A DNA stretch of 64,000 nt from Chamaecrista fasciculata (lineage: Eukaryota > Streptophyta > Magnoliopsida > Fabales > Fabaceae). Below, one piece after another: positions 1 through 10,849 of this stretch. The position numbers and the translations under genes were made by a program. The stretch is taken from the NCBI GenBank assembly GCA_003254925.1, contig QANZ01054569.1:1-64000 (forward strand). The letters are read 5' to 3'. Each line of letters opens with the position of its first letter. The first letter of the stretch is position 1. The notes below the pieces were generated by a model. The model was not told the DNA's origin and did not search any database. It saw nothing but the letters and a program-made list of their open reading frames with translations.

Positions 1-231
1 CTTGAAAAAAAAAATACTTATTAGTCATTTTTCTATACTAAATAATATATCGTGTTAATCTTTTCATTTTAATCTTTTAAGAACTAAAAGATATGTTGGG
101 CTTAGTCACTCCTTTGAAGGCCCATTTACCCAAGTCCAGCCCAAAGTTTTTTCTCAGCAGCTAGTGTCTCATTATCTGAAGTGGAGTGGAGTGGAGAGGA
201 AGCTAAGAAAGTGTGGAGAGAAAGAAAACAC

Positions 232-233
<2 letters not shown>

Positions 234-276
<43 letters not shown>
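234..276. repeat. (GA)n microsatellite
   Basis: About 21 uninterrupted GA units. Confidence 0.95.
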
Positions 277-278
<2 letters not shown>

Positions 279-572
279 AATCTGAAAACTCATTTTCTCT
301 GGCAGTGATCACTTTCGGCGAAATCCAACGGTGCAACCTTCTCCAATCAATATCTCTTAACCAATAAGAGATGGTATGTTCTTGACATCCTAATCTTAAT
401 ATCCTACGGTCAGTATTTCGATTGGAGCTTTGGTTTGGTAGAAATGAATTTTTGAAGTTTAAGGAGCGTCCTATCCAGACTTCCTGAACGACGTCCATTT
501 CCAGAAAAATCCAACGGCGAGATATTCTCCGATTGAGCCGAAATTTTGAGGTTATGTTTTGGACATCCTGGT

Positions 573-1156
573 TAGGGATGGCAACGGATAGGGTATCCGG
601 TGGTTTTGCCGCTATCCGTATCCGTATCCGTTCACTCTATCCAATATCTGTACCCTATCCGTATCCGATAAATTAGTATCCGTATCCTATCTGATATCCG
701 GTATCCAACGGGTACTCGAAATATCCGAAAAAAGTATAAATATTGGATAGGGTATCCTATTTTATAAATTGGATATGCCGGGTACCCGATATCCAATTAA
801 CTAAAATAAATAAATAAAATTATGATTTATTTATATTTTAAATTTCTTTTTTAAAATAAAAAAATTAAATATAAAGTAACTAAAAAAATTATATATAAAA
901 AATATAAATATAATTAAATAATTATATAGAAGATATTAAATTGAATGTAAAATATAAAAATTAAATAAATAATAGAGTATCGGATATCGAATACCCTAAC
1001 TATCTGTTCATTTCAGACGAATATAGGGTATCCGAAGGTAATATCCGTATCCGCCCAATATCCGAAAAATATTTAATTTTCACTATCCGTACCGGATAAT
1101 TTTTTCGGACAGATATGGACGGATACCCTAAATACCCTAAACCATTGCCATCCCTA
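573..1156. mobile_element. hAT-type MITE with TATCCG-rich arms
   Basis: Terminal inverted repeats TAGGGATGGCAA (left) and TTGCCATCCCTA (right), flanked by a perfect 8-bp target duplication ATCCTGGT at 565-572 and 1157-1164. The arms are packed with TATCCGTATCCG-like sequence on the left and its complement on the right; the core is AT-rich. 584 bp, no coding capacity. The 8-bp duplication and TIR identify the hAT superfamily. Confidence 0.88.
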
Positions 1157-1869
1157 ATCCTGGTCTTTATATCATACGGTCAGATTTTGGATTGGAGATG
1201 ATTTAGGTATTCCGATTGGGTCTTGAACTGCTGCTCTGTCTTTGTGCGTTTTCTTTGTTGTCTCAACTTTATTTGTACTTGGAGATTTTGGTATTTGTTA
1301 GAGGAAGCTTGTAAGTTGAATATATTGTTTTAGGGTCTGTTGAGAGAATATTGCCCTATATATATTTTTTAGGCTCATTTTGTTAGTGCTTCTTGTACCC
1401 AAATTTTGTAAGACAATGTCTTTACCTCTTTTGTTGTTGTGAGAGGTTGTATAGTAATTGTATTCTTTGATTGATGCAATAATAATAGTTAGACATTGTT
1501 ATTTGAATTTTTGAGCAATTGGACGAAAATATTGTATTCTATTTTTCTGTTTTGAAATTGTTAAGTGGTTTATAATTTTACTGACGTTTTCACTTTCGTT
1601 GCAACGCCACCAACCATGCTTCCGCCCCTCAAGATATATTTCTTAATCTTTTAAGAATTTAACTATGTATTTCATGTTTTCATGAATTAAATTATCAATT
1701 CAATAATATTTCAAGCCAAGTCACCCTTCAGTAGTGCATATCACAAATTTCACTACGGAAATCATCAAACCAGTCAAAATTGATATCAAGGAAAACTGAA
1801 GAAGGCACCTAACTGCGCTAGCAGCAAGGTTTCGGTCCTTGGGAATCCATGAGAAAGCATAATTTAACT

Positions 1870-2360
1870 TTTTGTTATTTTAAAATTGGTCTTTAAACTA
1901 TTTTTTTGTTTATTTTAATTCTTAAATTACGGAGTCAATTTTATTTTAGTCCTCAAACAATTTTTTGTTCTATTTTAATCCTCAAACGTAACTTTTAAAT
2001 TTGTTTTATTTTTTGATCTTCAAACTTTCAGATTTATTTTTTTTAATCTTCAAACTTTTACATTTGTTTCTTTCTCATGTTATCAACTTGTTTATTTTAA
2101 TTTATATAAATTAGAAACAATCCATTTCAGTTTTCAAAATTAGAAATAACATTAGATACCAAATAAAATCACATTTTAAAGACCAAAATAAAACTAATCT
2201 CATATTTAAAGACCAAAATGAAACAAAAAATAATTTGAAGATTAAAATGAAACTGACTCCATAATTTAAAAGTCAAAACAAAACAAAAAATAATTAAAAA
2301 CCAAAATGAAAATTAAATCTAACCTCATAATTTCAAGGTCAAAATAATCATTTAAGTTTT
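1870..2360. mobile_element. Foldback element (degenerate)
   Basis: Left arm motifs such as TTTAGTCCTCAAACAATTTT recur as reverse complements on the right (AACAAAAAATAATTTGAAGA). Ends are eroded and no clear target duplication is visible. Confidence 0.55.
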
Positions 2361-2712
2361 AGTTTTATGTATAAATATATAATTTAATTGATTACTAATC
2401 AATATAAACAAATTCTTGCAATAAGTTTATTAGTTGTGTTTATGTTATACTGACTGAGTTCACACTGAAAAGGTTGCTTAGAAATATGTATATATATATA
2501 TATAGTATGCCATGGGAACTGATCCTCTGCATTTGATCTCTATATTTTTTGGTATATTTTAGAGATAAAAAAAAGTAAAAAAAGAAAATATAAATCCCAC
2601 AAATTAATAATTAATATGTGAGACTCACACTTCCTCTCTCTATTTTTTTCTTTATCTCTCTAAAATAGAGAAAAAAAAATACAACAAAGTGAGAATAGAG
2701 AGAATCCAGTTC

Positions 2713-4095
2713 CTAGTGTGAGGTATATATATGTGAGATAAGTGGAGGTGGGTCAGAATGAGTTAAGAGATAGAGCCTAATGACTCTAATAACATCAGTG
2801 AGAGACACAAGGCCTTGGAGCAAACCCTGGTGATCCACCACCCACACTCTATGCACGTGCTTACTCACTGCCTTCTGGATGACGTGGCATAAGGGTGTGC
2901 CAGCGTGGCAAGTCACGAGCTCTCTTCTATTGTCATTATTGAAGAGTGGGCTGTTTGCAACTTGTTCAGTAAATGCGAGTGCGCTTATGCCTAACCATGA
3001 TTTCAGTGTGGCTACGTAGCATCCTCTTAAGTCCGTTGCAGAGAACGTCCCTATTAGCTTCCTCGATTGTCCCTGCAATCACAACAACATTAGCTGAAAT
3101 TGAGACCAAATTGTTCCTAAGGAGTAAATCAACTTACGTGTATAAGGTGGTTGTGAAGTTGGTGAGCATGATCATGAGAGGACGCAGTGACAATAGGGAG
3201 GGCGTTCAACATAGCAGTCTTCAAGCACTTAATGGCTTGGATGAGTGTGGTGCGCTCAGTGATGGCATAAACGTTGGAATTGATGGCTCCAAGATCATGA
3301 ACTGAACGTTGGAGAATAGCTTGTAAGTGAGAGTCAGAATTGTGTTGGTTAATCAAGAAACCAAGTACGTCCATCTGAGTAACCATGTGGTAGCTCCATG
3401 CTGACTCAACTAGTTCTACTCCTCCTGATGATGATGTATTGTTGTTGTTGTTGTTGTCGCTATCCACTGATGGTACCATTACACGGTGTACGCCTTTGCT
3501 TAATACTTCCATGCATTCTATCATGCTTCAATATCCATGTACATACACATACATACATGGACAAGTTAATTAATCATCTATATCAATCAACACTTAGGTA
3601 TAAACTCACATGAATTATTGCTTTCAAACCAATAACACTCTACATACATACTAACCTGGTGTTGGGACTGAGTGTCCATAAGCTAAGACCTTCAAAGCAG
3701 TGACCTATAATAGAGGAAACAGGCACGCACATCCGTTGATCAAGATCATCAACACGATCACCACCGTCCAAACTTCCATCATCATTATCACCTGCTATGT
3801 GTGCCACAATATCAAGCATGGTGACCATCCCTATGTAATGCTTTCGTGGCGCCCCGGTTTGTTTGTCGGACTCCACGATCATCGACCCGCCCGCCCCGAT
3901 CCACTGACCCGGTGGCGCCGCAACCGGCACCGCCACCACCTTGTTCGCGACGAGAGTGTTCATTGTGTGAGCCAGCGACGCCGTGTACGGCACTTCCACT
4001 AGCCTCTTCTTATCTACCATCATATCTCTCACTTTTCTCTCTGTCAAGCTTTTGATTTTTTCATCATGATGAGTACTCCTTGCTTGCTGCTGCAT
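2713..4095 (-). CDS. PV42-like CBS-domain protein (SnRK1 gamma-type regulatory subunit)
   Basis: Three exons on the minus strand: 4095-3656, 3525-3138 and 3072-2713. Phases agree and give 395 aa; the start is the ATG at 4095. The protein holds four CBS motifs: about residues 22-105 (KVRDMMVDKKRLVEV, then GMVTMLDIVAHIAG), about 135-200 (LSLWTLSP, then YHMVTQMDVLGFL), about 225-295 (VYAITERTTLIQAI, then LIGTFSATDLRG) and about 320-385 (HRVWVVDHQGLLQGLVSLTD). CBS pairs bind adenine nucleotides. The order and length resemble the plant PV42a/PV42b group, described as gamma-like regulators of the SNF1-related kinase SnRK1, often linked to reproductive development. Odd points are an Asn-rich run near residue 170 and a Gly/Asp-rich loop after the first CBS. 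A KING1-type gamma subunit is the main alternative but less likely. Family call is recognition from memory; exon structure is read directly. Confidence 0.88.
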
Positions 4096-4165
4096 CGTTT
4101 CGATTTTTTTTTGGGTTTGGTTTGGTTTGATTTCGGAGTTTTGGATTTTCTCAAACGTAACGTTA

Positions 4166-4173
4166 CTTATATA
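4166..4173 (-). promoter_or_regulatory. Putative TATA box of the PV42-like gene
   Basis: The minus strand reads TATATAAG here, about 70 bases upstream of the ATG at 4095. Position and sequence suit a plant TATA box with a short leader. No start-site data support it. Confidence 0.4.
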
Positions 4174-4429
4174 AATTTATGTAAATATTTAATTATTTAT
4201 ATGTATATGTATGTGAACTGATGGAAGTAACACGTTTGTGTTGGATTATTATGCTATGCATGCTTGATGCTACGTGTGATCTTGCGGAGGATTGAAGCGT
4301 TGCGTGGCGTGTTATGAACTTGCCACGTATCATTATTACTCAATGACTCATCAAGCATTTAACTAAAGCTATACTTTGCTTAAAATAGAGGAAAAAAAAA
4401 AGAAATTAGTCTCTTATAATATGATAAAT

Positions 4430-4941
4430 CATAGTAATAAAAATCGGACCGGACCGGTTGAACCGTGAACCGGCCAGTGGTCCAGTTTGAGTTGAGTACA
4501 AAACCGGTCCAGCTAAGAACCGGTCAAGAACCGCCTGAACCGTTCAAAAATCAGGAAAACCGCCTTGAACCGGCCGATTCTGAGGTTGAACCGGTTCAGG
4601 TTTTTTTTTTCTAATTTTTTATTTTTTTAAGTTTTTCTTGATTAAAATGATGTTATTTTTTTAAAAAAAATTCTTATTATGTTTAGACTCAAAATAATAC
4701 ACTATTTAATAGTTTTTACTTAAAAATTTAATTTTTTATCCTCTTAATTATCACTTTCTTATTGAATCCAACTAAAATTTAAAGAGTTTATTATATATTT
4801 TTATTATATTAAAATAAATATATTATTTTTTTATTTATTTAATTATTAACAGTCCGATCCCGGTTGAACCCCGATTGAACCATTGAATCTTGAACCGCTG
4901 TTTCGGCCGGTTCAATGACGGGTCCGATTTTAATAACCTTG
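4430..4941. mobile_element. hAT-type MITE, CCGG-rich family, copy 1
   Basis: Starts CATAGTAATAAAAATCGGAC and ends in TCCGATTTTAATAACCTTG. Perfect 8-bp target duplication TGATAAAT at 4422-4429 and 4942-4949. The ends are strongly enriched in GAACCGG and CCGGTTGAACC; the core is AT-rich. 512 bp, non-coding. Confidence 0.88.
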
Positions 4942-4949
4942 TGATAAAT

Positions 4950-5318
4950 TTAAGTTCGTCTATATTTAGGGCTCAGATTGTCTTTATATTAGAGCATACT
5001 CTATGAAAAATCCAAAAAAGGAAAAAAAAAAAAAAATGGAAAGTAGTAAAGCTATACATGTAATGCAGAGAATATTTGAGTCTCCATCAAAACGACACCG
5101 ACGATCCCGACGGCTTTTCCGTTCACTTTCCCTGAAGCCTACAACTGAATCAGAAGAAGTCGAAATTTATGTGTATAATAATGTAGAAAATTATCTTGAC
5201 CATGTATTTATATAGTGATTCTGTGGATTTTCTGGAGAAATTAGCTAAGAAATGATGAATAACAATCCTATCAATTTTGTTTTTGGAGAATAGAGCCATG
5301 TAATTTGCCTCTTTAGTT
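4950..5318. other. Intergenic stretch without a supported gene
   Basis: Contains a poly-A tract near 5025 and a 70-codon basic open frame at 5003-5215 without splice support or recognisable motif. Nothing else visible. Confidence 0.5.
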
Positions 5319-5784
5319 TTGATAAATCATAGATGTTCATTTGTCTTCTGAGGTTCTTAGGACTATTTTGATAAAGATCATAAACTTTTGGGATTAAAGT
5401 GTAATTAAATCAGGACCTATTCAAGAGAAATCTTATGAAAAGGAGAAAATTCTGAAATATTAGAATTCTAAAGACCCTTTTATAATTAATTTCAACTCAA
5501 CAGTAAAATTATATAATGTACCCTTTAGTTTCTGTTTTCTTTATGTTTTGATCCCTTTTAGTAAAGGGAAAGGACTTAAACGCATAAGAGAAGACTTGTT
5601 GGGAGGTTTTTGACATTTTAAGGTGGTCACAATAACAATTGCCGTTAAATCCTAACGAAAATAAAGCACAGGGGACCAATTTGCTAAAGGAGCAAACCAC
5701 GGGGCACCAAACTGCAAAAATTTTTCTTTCAGGGTTTTAAAGCGGAATCACCCTAACTACAGGGTACCAAATTGCAATTTACCC
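5319..5784. mobile_element. Single arm of the 26197-28860 foldback family
   Basis: In the same orientation it matches the right arm of the large element at 28453-28860: GATAAATCATAGATG at the left edge and CAAATTGCAATTTACCC at the end, including the AAACGCATAAGAGAAGACTT block. The left arm and core are missing, so this is a fragment. Only the distal edge keeps the family terminus. Confidence 0.75.
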
Positions 5785-5826
5785 TAAAATATAAAAGAGA
5801 ATTAATAAAAATAAACAAAAAATAAA

Positions 5827-7115
5827 GGCCAAAGTGCAAATTTGGTCCTGTAACTTTGCTCAAGTTCCCAAATCAGTCCTATAATTTTTTTTGTCTCGAA
5901 TTTGGTCCTGTAACTTTGCTCAAGTTCCCAAATCAGTCCTATATCTTTTTTTGTCTCGAATTTGGTCCTGTATCTTTGCTCTAGGTCCCAAATCAGTCCT
6001 ATATCTTTTTTTTGTCTTAGTTTTGGTCCCATATGTTTTGAAAACCTCCCACCGTTAATCCTCCGTCTATTTTAAATTACAGTTTAATTCTGAAAACCTC
6101 AAGACCCTTTCATTTTAGTCCCTGACTATCAAAACAAAAGTGAAAGAGCATCTTTGAAGATTCTCAAACCTTACATCTTGGTCTGTAATCCATGAATTCT
6201 TCATGAAATGGAATAGAAATGCAAAAAAAAAAAACACAAATTAAAAGCAAATGACAGAGAGATCAAAATTGAAAACGCAGAAAATTTAAACCGACGGGAA
6301 AACATAAGGAAATCGTCAAGAAACTCAAAAACTCATCCAAAATCCCCAATTCTTACTGAAATCTCACTCAAGTAATCACCCTCAAATGCTTTAAGAAAGA
6401 ATTTTCGAAAATCCAAACTTTTGAGGAAGGAGGTGATAGAAGATTCTCTTACATTTGGTGATTTTGAGAGAGAAGTTTTGAAATCCCTTACATTTCTTCT
6501 ATCACCTCCCTTCTCAAAAGTTTGGATTTTTTAAAGCATTTGAGGATGATTATTTGAGTGAGATTTCAGTAAGAATTGATATTTTTGGATAAGTTCTTGA
6601 GTTTCTCGGCGATTTTTGTACGTTTTCCGACGAGTTTGGGGTATTTTTCGGTGGGTTTTAAATTTTCTGCATTTTCAGTTTTGGTCCCTCTGTCATTTGC
6701 TTTAATTTGTGTTGTTTTCGCATTTATATTTCCTTTCATGAAAAATTCATGGATTAGAGACCAAGATATAAGGTTTAAAAATCTTCAGGGATGCTCTTTC
6801 ACTTTCATTTTGATAGTCAAGGACTAAAGTGGAAGGGACTTGAAGTTTTCAGGACTAAACTGTAATTTAAAGTAGACGGAGGACTAACGGTGAGAGGTTT
6901 TCAAAACATATGGGACCAAAACTGAGACAAAAAAAAGATATAGGACTGATATGGGACCTAGAGTAAAGATATAGGACCAAATTCGAGACAAAAAAAGTTA
7001 TAGGACTGATTTGGGAACTTGAGCAAAGTTACAGGATCAAATTCGAGACAAAAAAACTTATAGGACTGATTTGGAAACTTGAGCAAAGTTATAGGACCAA
7101 ATTTGCACTTTGGCC
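5827..7115. mobile_element. Long foldback element with 9-bp target duplication (Mutator-like)
   Basis: Starts GGCCAAAGTGCAAATTTGG and ends in CCAAATTTGCACTTTGGCC. Arms are about 610 bases (5827-6441 and about 6497-7115) with a short loop, so the element is almost one hairpin. Perfect 9-bp duplication AAAAATAAA at 5818-5826 and 7116-7124. Each arm has about three tandem subrepeats of roughly 60 bases built on TTTGGTCCTGTAACTTTGCT, then unique sequence. No transposase. The 9-bp duplication points to the Mutator-like (MULE) superfamily, non-autonomous. Confidence 0.9.
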
Positions 7116-7124
7116 AAAAATAAA

Positions 7125-8179
7125 TAAGAGAGAAACTGAAAACCCAAATGAAGTTGTCATTATGACAAGAAGTCACCATATATAAAAGGACATAAAGTTT
7201 CTCTGTAATATATTTTTTTGTTGGAAAAGATAATTTCACCATATATAAAATTAAAGAACATAAAGTCTTATTTCTATAAGATATTATAAGGCTATAAAAA
7301 ACAAATTTCCTATTTGTTTGTTTTTCTAACGATAAGATCAAACAAAAATAACAAGACAATAAGGGACACCCATGCTCCTATAGCTATAAACAAATGAGAA
7401 AATTTACATTTTAGTTATAGAAAAATCATTTTGATAAAAAAAGAGATTTAATTTGCACAACAATATTAAGAGATGGCACACCTCTCAATACTCTGTAGAA
7501 ATTTATACTACATAAATTTTGTTTGGCAAAAATATTTTTAGGACTCCTAAAATACGAAGTCAGTTTTACTTGTACTCTCAATATTTTATATGTCAATTAT
7601 ATTCTTAAATTGGAGAATATAATTGCCAAAAAAAAAATTACTGGTATAATTAATTCAAAATACTTTAAAAATATAACTGAAATTGATCTCACAATCTAAA
7701 GATAACAGTTATTTTGCCATTCTTGTTTACATCGAAACAAAATATGAGATGGACTTCTTTGCAATTGATTCTCTCTCTTTTTTTTTTTTTCAATGCAATT
7801 ATATTGTTTTGGTCCAAGTGATGCGTGAGCCTAAGTTATGAAGCCCACGCAACTTTTGAAATTCCCAAGCCGAAAAGCTCAAATAATGGTCCAATAAAAG
7901 AAGAAGAAAGCCCAACAAATAAATACCAGTAGTATCCAAGTTTTCATTTGTATATATATAAAATGGATGATAATGAATTAATGATAGTGAACCTCAACAA
8001 AAGAGAAACTATTATATTCTTCCTAAAATTTGTTAATAATACAAGAGTAAGTAAATACATTTTTTTTTCTATATTTTTAACAATCTCTTACATAATCTAA
8101 TTCGATTGAGAAACTTAATAGTAAGTTTTTCAAAAAAGAAAATTAATCCGATTTAGTGCAAAAAAATATATTATCATGA
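7125..8179. other. Intergenic AT-rich DNA
   Basis: No gene-like reading frame with splice support, no clear repeat boundary. Simple A and T runs only. Confidence 0.5.
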
Positions 8180-8187
8180 CTATTACT

Positions 8188-8687
8188 CATAGTTATTAAA
8201 ACCGGACCGGACCGGCCGGTTGAACCGGGAACCGGTCATTAGGCCGGTCCGAGTCGGTTTAATAACCGGCCAAGCAGAGAACCGGCCTGAACCGGTTGAA
8301 CCGGTCCTGGTTTATTTTTTTATTTTTTTTGTTGTTGATTTTTTTGGTCTTTTTTTATAATTATGGGTCAAATATTAGAGAATGTTGATTATGAACCAAA
8401 ATTTGATAAAGAAAGTGATCATAAAATGTGACTTGATGATATTATATTGTTGAACATTATGAAAATTGATTATCTCTATATTAATTCATGTTAATTTATG
8501 AAAATTGTATTAATATATTAATGTTATAATTGTATTTTGTAACCTAATTATGAATATTTGAATTAAAATTTTATCATATATAGATTTTTTTATTATTTTT
8601 AATTTATTTATTTATCAACGGTCCGACCCCGGTTGGACCATTGAACCTTGAACCCCTCCTTCGACCGGTCCGATTTTAATAACCTTG
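8188..8687. mobile_element. hAT-type MITE, CCGG-rich family, copy 2
   Basis: Starts CATAGTTATTAAAACCGGAC and ends in TCCGATTTTAATAACCTTG, the same termini as 4430-4941. Perfect 8-bp target duplication CTATTACT at 8180-8187 and 8688-8695. 500 bp, non-coding. Confidence 0.9.
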
Positions 8688-8695
8688 CTATTACT

Positions 8696-10037
8696 AGACA
8701 ATAAATCAACATTAATTTTAGAAAGAAAATGTTGCAAACAAAAAAGTGAAATTAGTTAATGCATCTATCTAATTTTAATAATGCTTATGAAATCTATTTT
8801 TATACTTGAGTTCTACACTACTTGAAATACTCAAAAAGGAAGATTAGGTTTCTTAATGAGTCTTCGACGTCAAAGATAGTAATCTAACAAAGTAACGATA
8901 AAATATATTAATGTCTCTTTTGATTACCTAGTAAGGCCTCTTATTTATAGAATACCTTAGAGTTATTTTTGTAAGGCTGTCACGTAAAGTTATCCTCAAT
9001 TATCTTGTAGATTTCATGTGCGTATACTAATGAATTACTTTAACGACTTTGATGTTGGCAAATTTCAAGTTGATTGTGACCTTTGCTTGTCCGAGAGGAA
9101 GAGAGAATCGAGTCTTTAATGAACCGTTTATAAACTTATCATTATTGTGATTGTTGTATTTGAACCATGGTCTAGTTTGTTGCTAGTCTATAACTTATTA
9201 AATTTGATTTTGTCAACTTTTCATAGCATTGTTTTTTGGCCAAAAACTTTTCATAGAACTAATTAACTAATTATACTATTACATTTAAAATAAAAGATTA
9301 GTTAAAAAATTTAGAGCCTTCATTAAGATTAAGGAAAAAAAAACGAAAAAATTATAAAAAACACTATAGCTATAACTTATCATTTTTTAGTCGTTGGATT
9401 TCTTTTTTTTCTCGACATTTGTATAATAAAATATTATTAATATTTATTGCATAAATCTCGAAAAAAAATCCAACGAATAGAAAATAATGAGTTATAGTTT
9501 TATAACAAAATCAAACAAAAATTCAAACCGCCTCATGTCATGACTACTTGCACTCTCGTCTGACCACATTGACTCATTGATGGGTCCTACCTTTAATAAG
9601 GACTTTTCTTAATTATTGAAGACAACCTTAGCCGCGCGAAATGATGGCCAATTAATTGGACTTTTGATTTGAGAAAATGACGGTATTCAATAATTTATTT
9701 TCATCCAATGAAATGTTAGATTAGAATTATATTCATATTTTAAAATAAAGATTTAAGTAATTGTCAAAAATTATAAAATGATTTATGAAAAAATAGAAAA
9801 ATATAAAAATAAAATTATTGATATTAAATACTTTCACTAATATTTATTTTAAATATTAAAATATTATCATATGATTTAATTTAATATTTAAAAATAATTA
9901 ATATATTTTAATACTATTTTTATATTTTTTAAATAGTTTCTTTGAACTATGAAAACATGTTTTAAGATTTAGACAAAAATTAAGACAAAATAGAAAATTT
10001 TTAAAATTTTAGATCCAAAAAGATAAAGTAAACATGA
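8696..10037. other. Intergenic AT-rich DNA
   Basis: No supported gene. A small palindromic stretch lies around 9370-9505 (ATAACTTATCATTTTTTAGTCG against its near complement at AATAATGAGTTATAG). Otherwise nothing visible. Confidence 0.45.
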
Positions 10038-10046
10038 TTATTTATA

Positions 10047-10440
10047 GGCCAAAGTTTAAATTTGGTTTCATATTTTATTTTTTTGGCTCAATTCCCAATT
10101 TGATCTCATGTCTTTTTTTTTTGCACATTTAGTCTGATATTTTTAGGTCAAGTCTCAATCTGGTTCCATATATTTTTTTGTTACAGATCTAGTCTCATAT
10201 CTTTAAGTCAAGTTTAGAAGTGATATCATATCTTTGTAAAATAATCAACTGTTGGTTGATCTCCTTTTGCAAAACTATGAGATTAATTCTGCAACTTGAC
10301 CAAAATATATGAGACCAAAAATGATATGGGACCAAATTGAGACCTTTTGCAAAGATATGAGACTAAAAGTGTAATAAAAGAGATAAAGGACCAAATTAGG
10401 AACTAAGCAAAAGATCTGGTACCAAATTTGTACTTTGGCC
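10047..10440. mobile_element. Foldback element with 9-bp target duplication (Mutator-like)
   Basis: Termini GGCCAAAGTTTAAATTTGG and CCAAATTTGTACTTTGGCC. Perfect 9-bp duplication TTATTTATA at 10038-10046 and 10441-10449. Inverted arms carry repeated GGTCCCATAT- and GGGACCAAAT-type motifs. 394 bp, non-coding. The termini are close to those of 5827-7115, so the two are related families. Confidence 0.88.
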
Positions 10441-10477
10441 TTATTTATATTTATATGGACTTTATCTTCAATATATT

Positions 10478-10801
10478 TTTGTTGCACTTTTTGTCTTATA
10501 TCTTGATGTCAAGTCTCAATCCGGTCCCATATGTTTTATTGTTGCAGATTTGGTCCCATATCTTTAAGTTAGGTTTAGAAGTGATCTCATATCTTTGCAA
10601 AATAATCAACTGTTGGTTGATCTCTTTTTGCAAAAATATGAGACTAATTCTGCAACTTGACCAAAATATATGAGACCAAAAATGATATGGGACCAAATTG
10701 AGACCTTTTGCAAAGATATGAGACTAAAAGTGTAACAAAAAGGATAAAGGATCAAATTAGAAGCTAAGCAAAAGATATGGGACCAAATTTGTACTTTGGC
10801 C
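10478..10801. repeat. Tandem duplication of most of the preceding foldback plus its flank
   Basis: The right-hand 360 bases of the 10047-10440 element, with the flank TTATTTATATTTATATGG, are repeated directly at a 361-base period (flank at 10441 and again at 10802). The duplicated copy lacks the left terminus, so it arose by local duplication, not by transposition. Confidence 0.82.
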
Positions 10802-10849
10802 TTATTTATATTTATATGGACTTTATCTTCAATACATTTTCAGTTTTTT

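Larger units (their letters stand above)
1..1560. other. Unassigned repetitive DNA with an internal tandem duplication, possible LTR-retroelement relic
   Basis: A module appears twice: 305-440 and about 485-1190 (interrupted by the hAT element at 573-1156). Both contain AAATCCAACGG, then a CTCCRATYRA-like stretch, then GACATCCT and ATACGGTCAG or CTACGGTCAG, then ATTGGAG. The downstream part (1300-1500) is T-rich and resembles the end of a plant LTR or leader, but no boundaries, primer site or coding remains are visible. If retroviral-like it is an old fragment. No gene is supported. Confidence 0.3.

Noticed and set aside
172-498. 108-codon minus-strand frame containing a long Leu-Ser run
   Set aside because: It reads through the GA microsatellite; the Leu-Ser run is a translation artefact.
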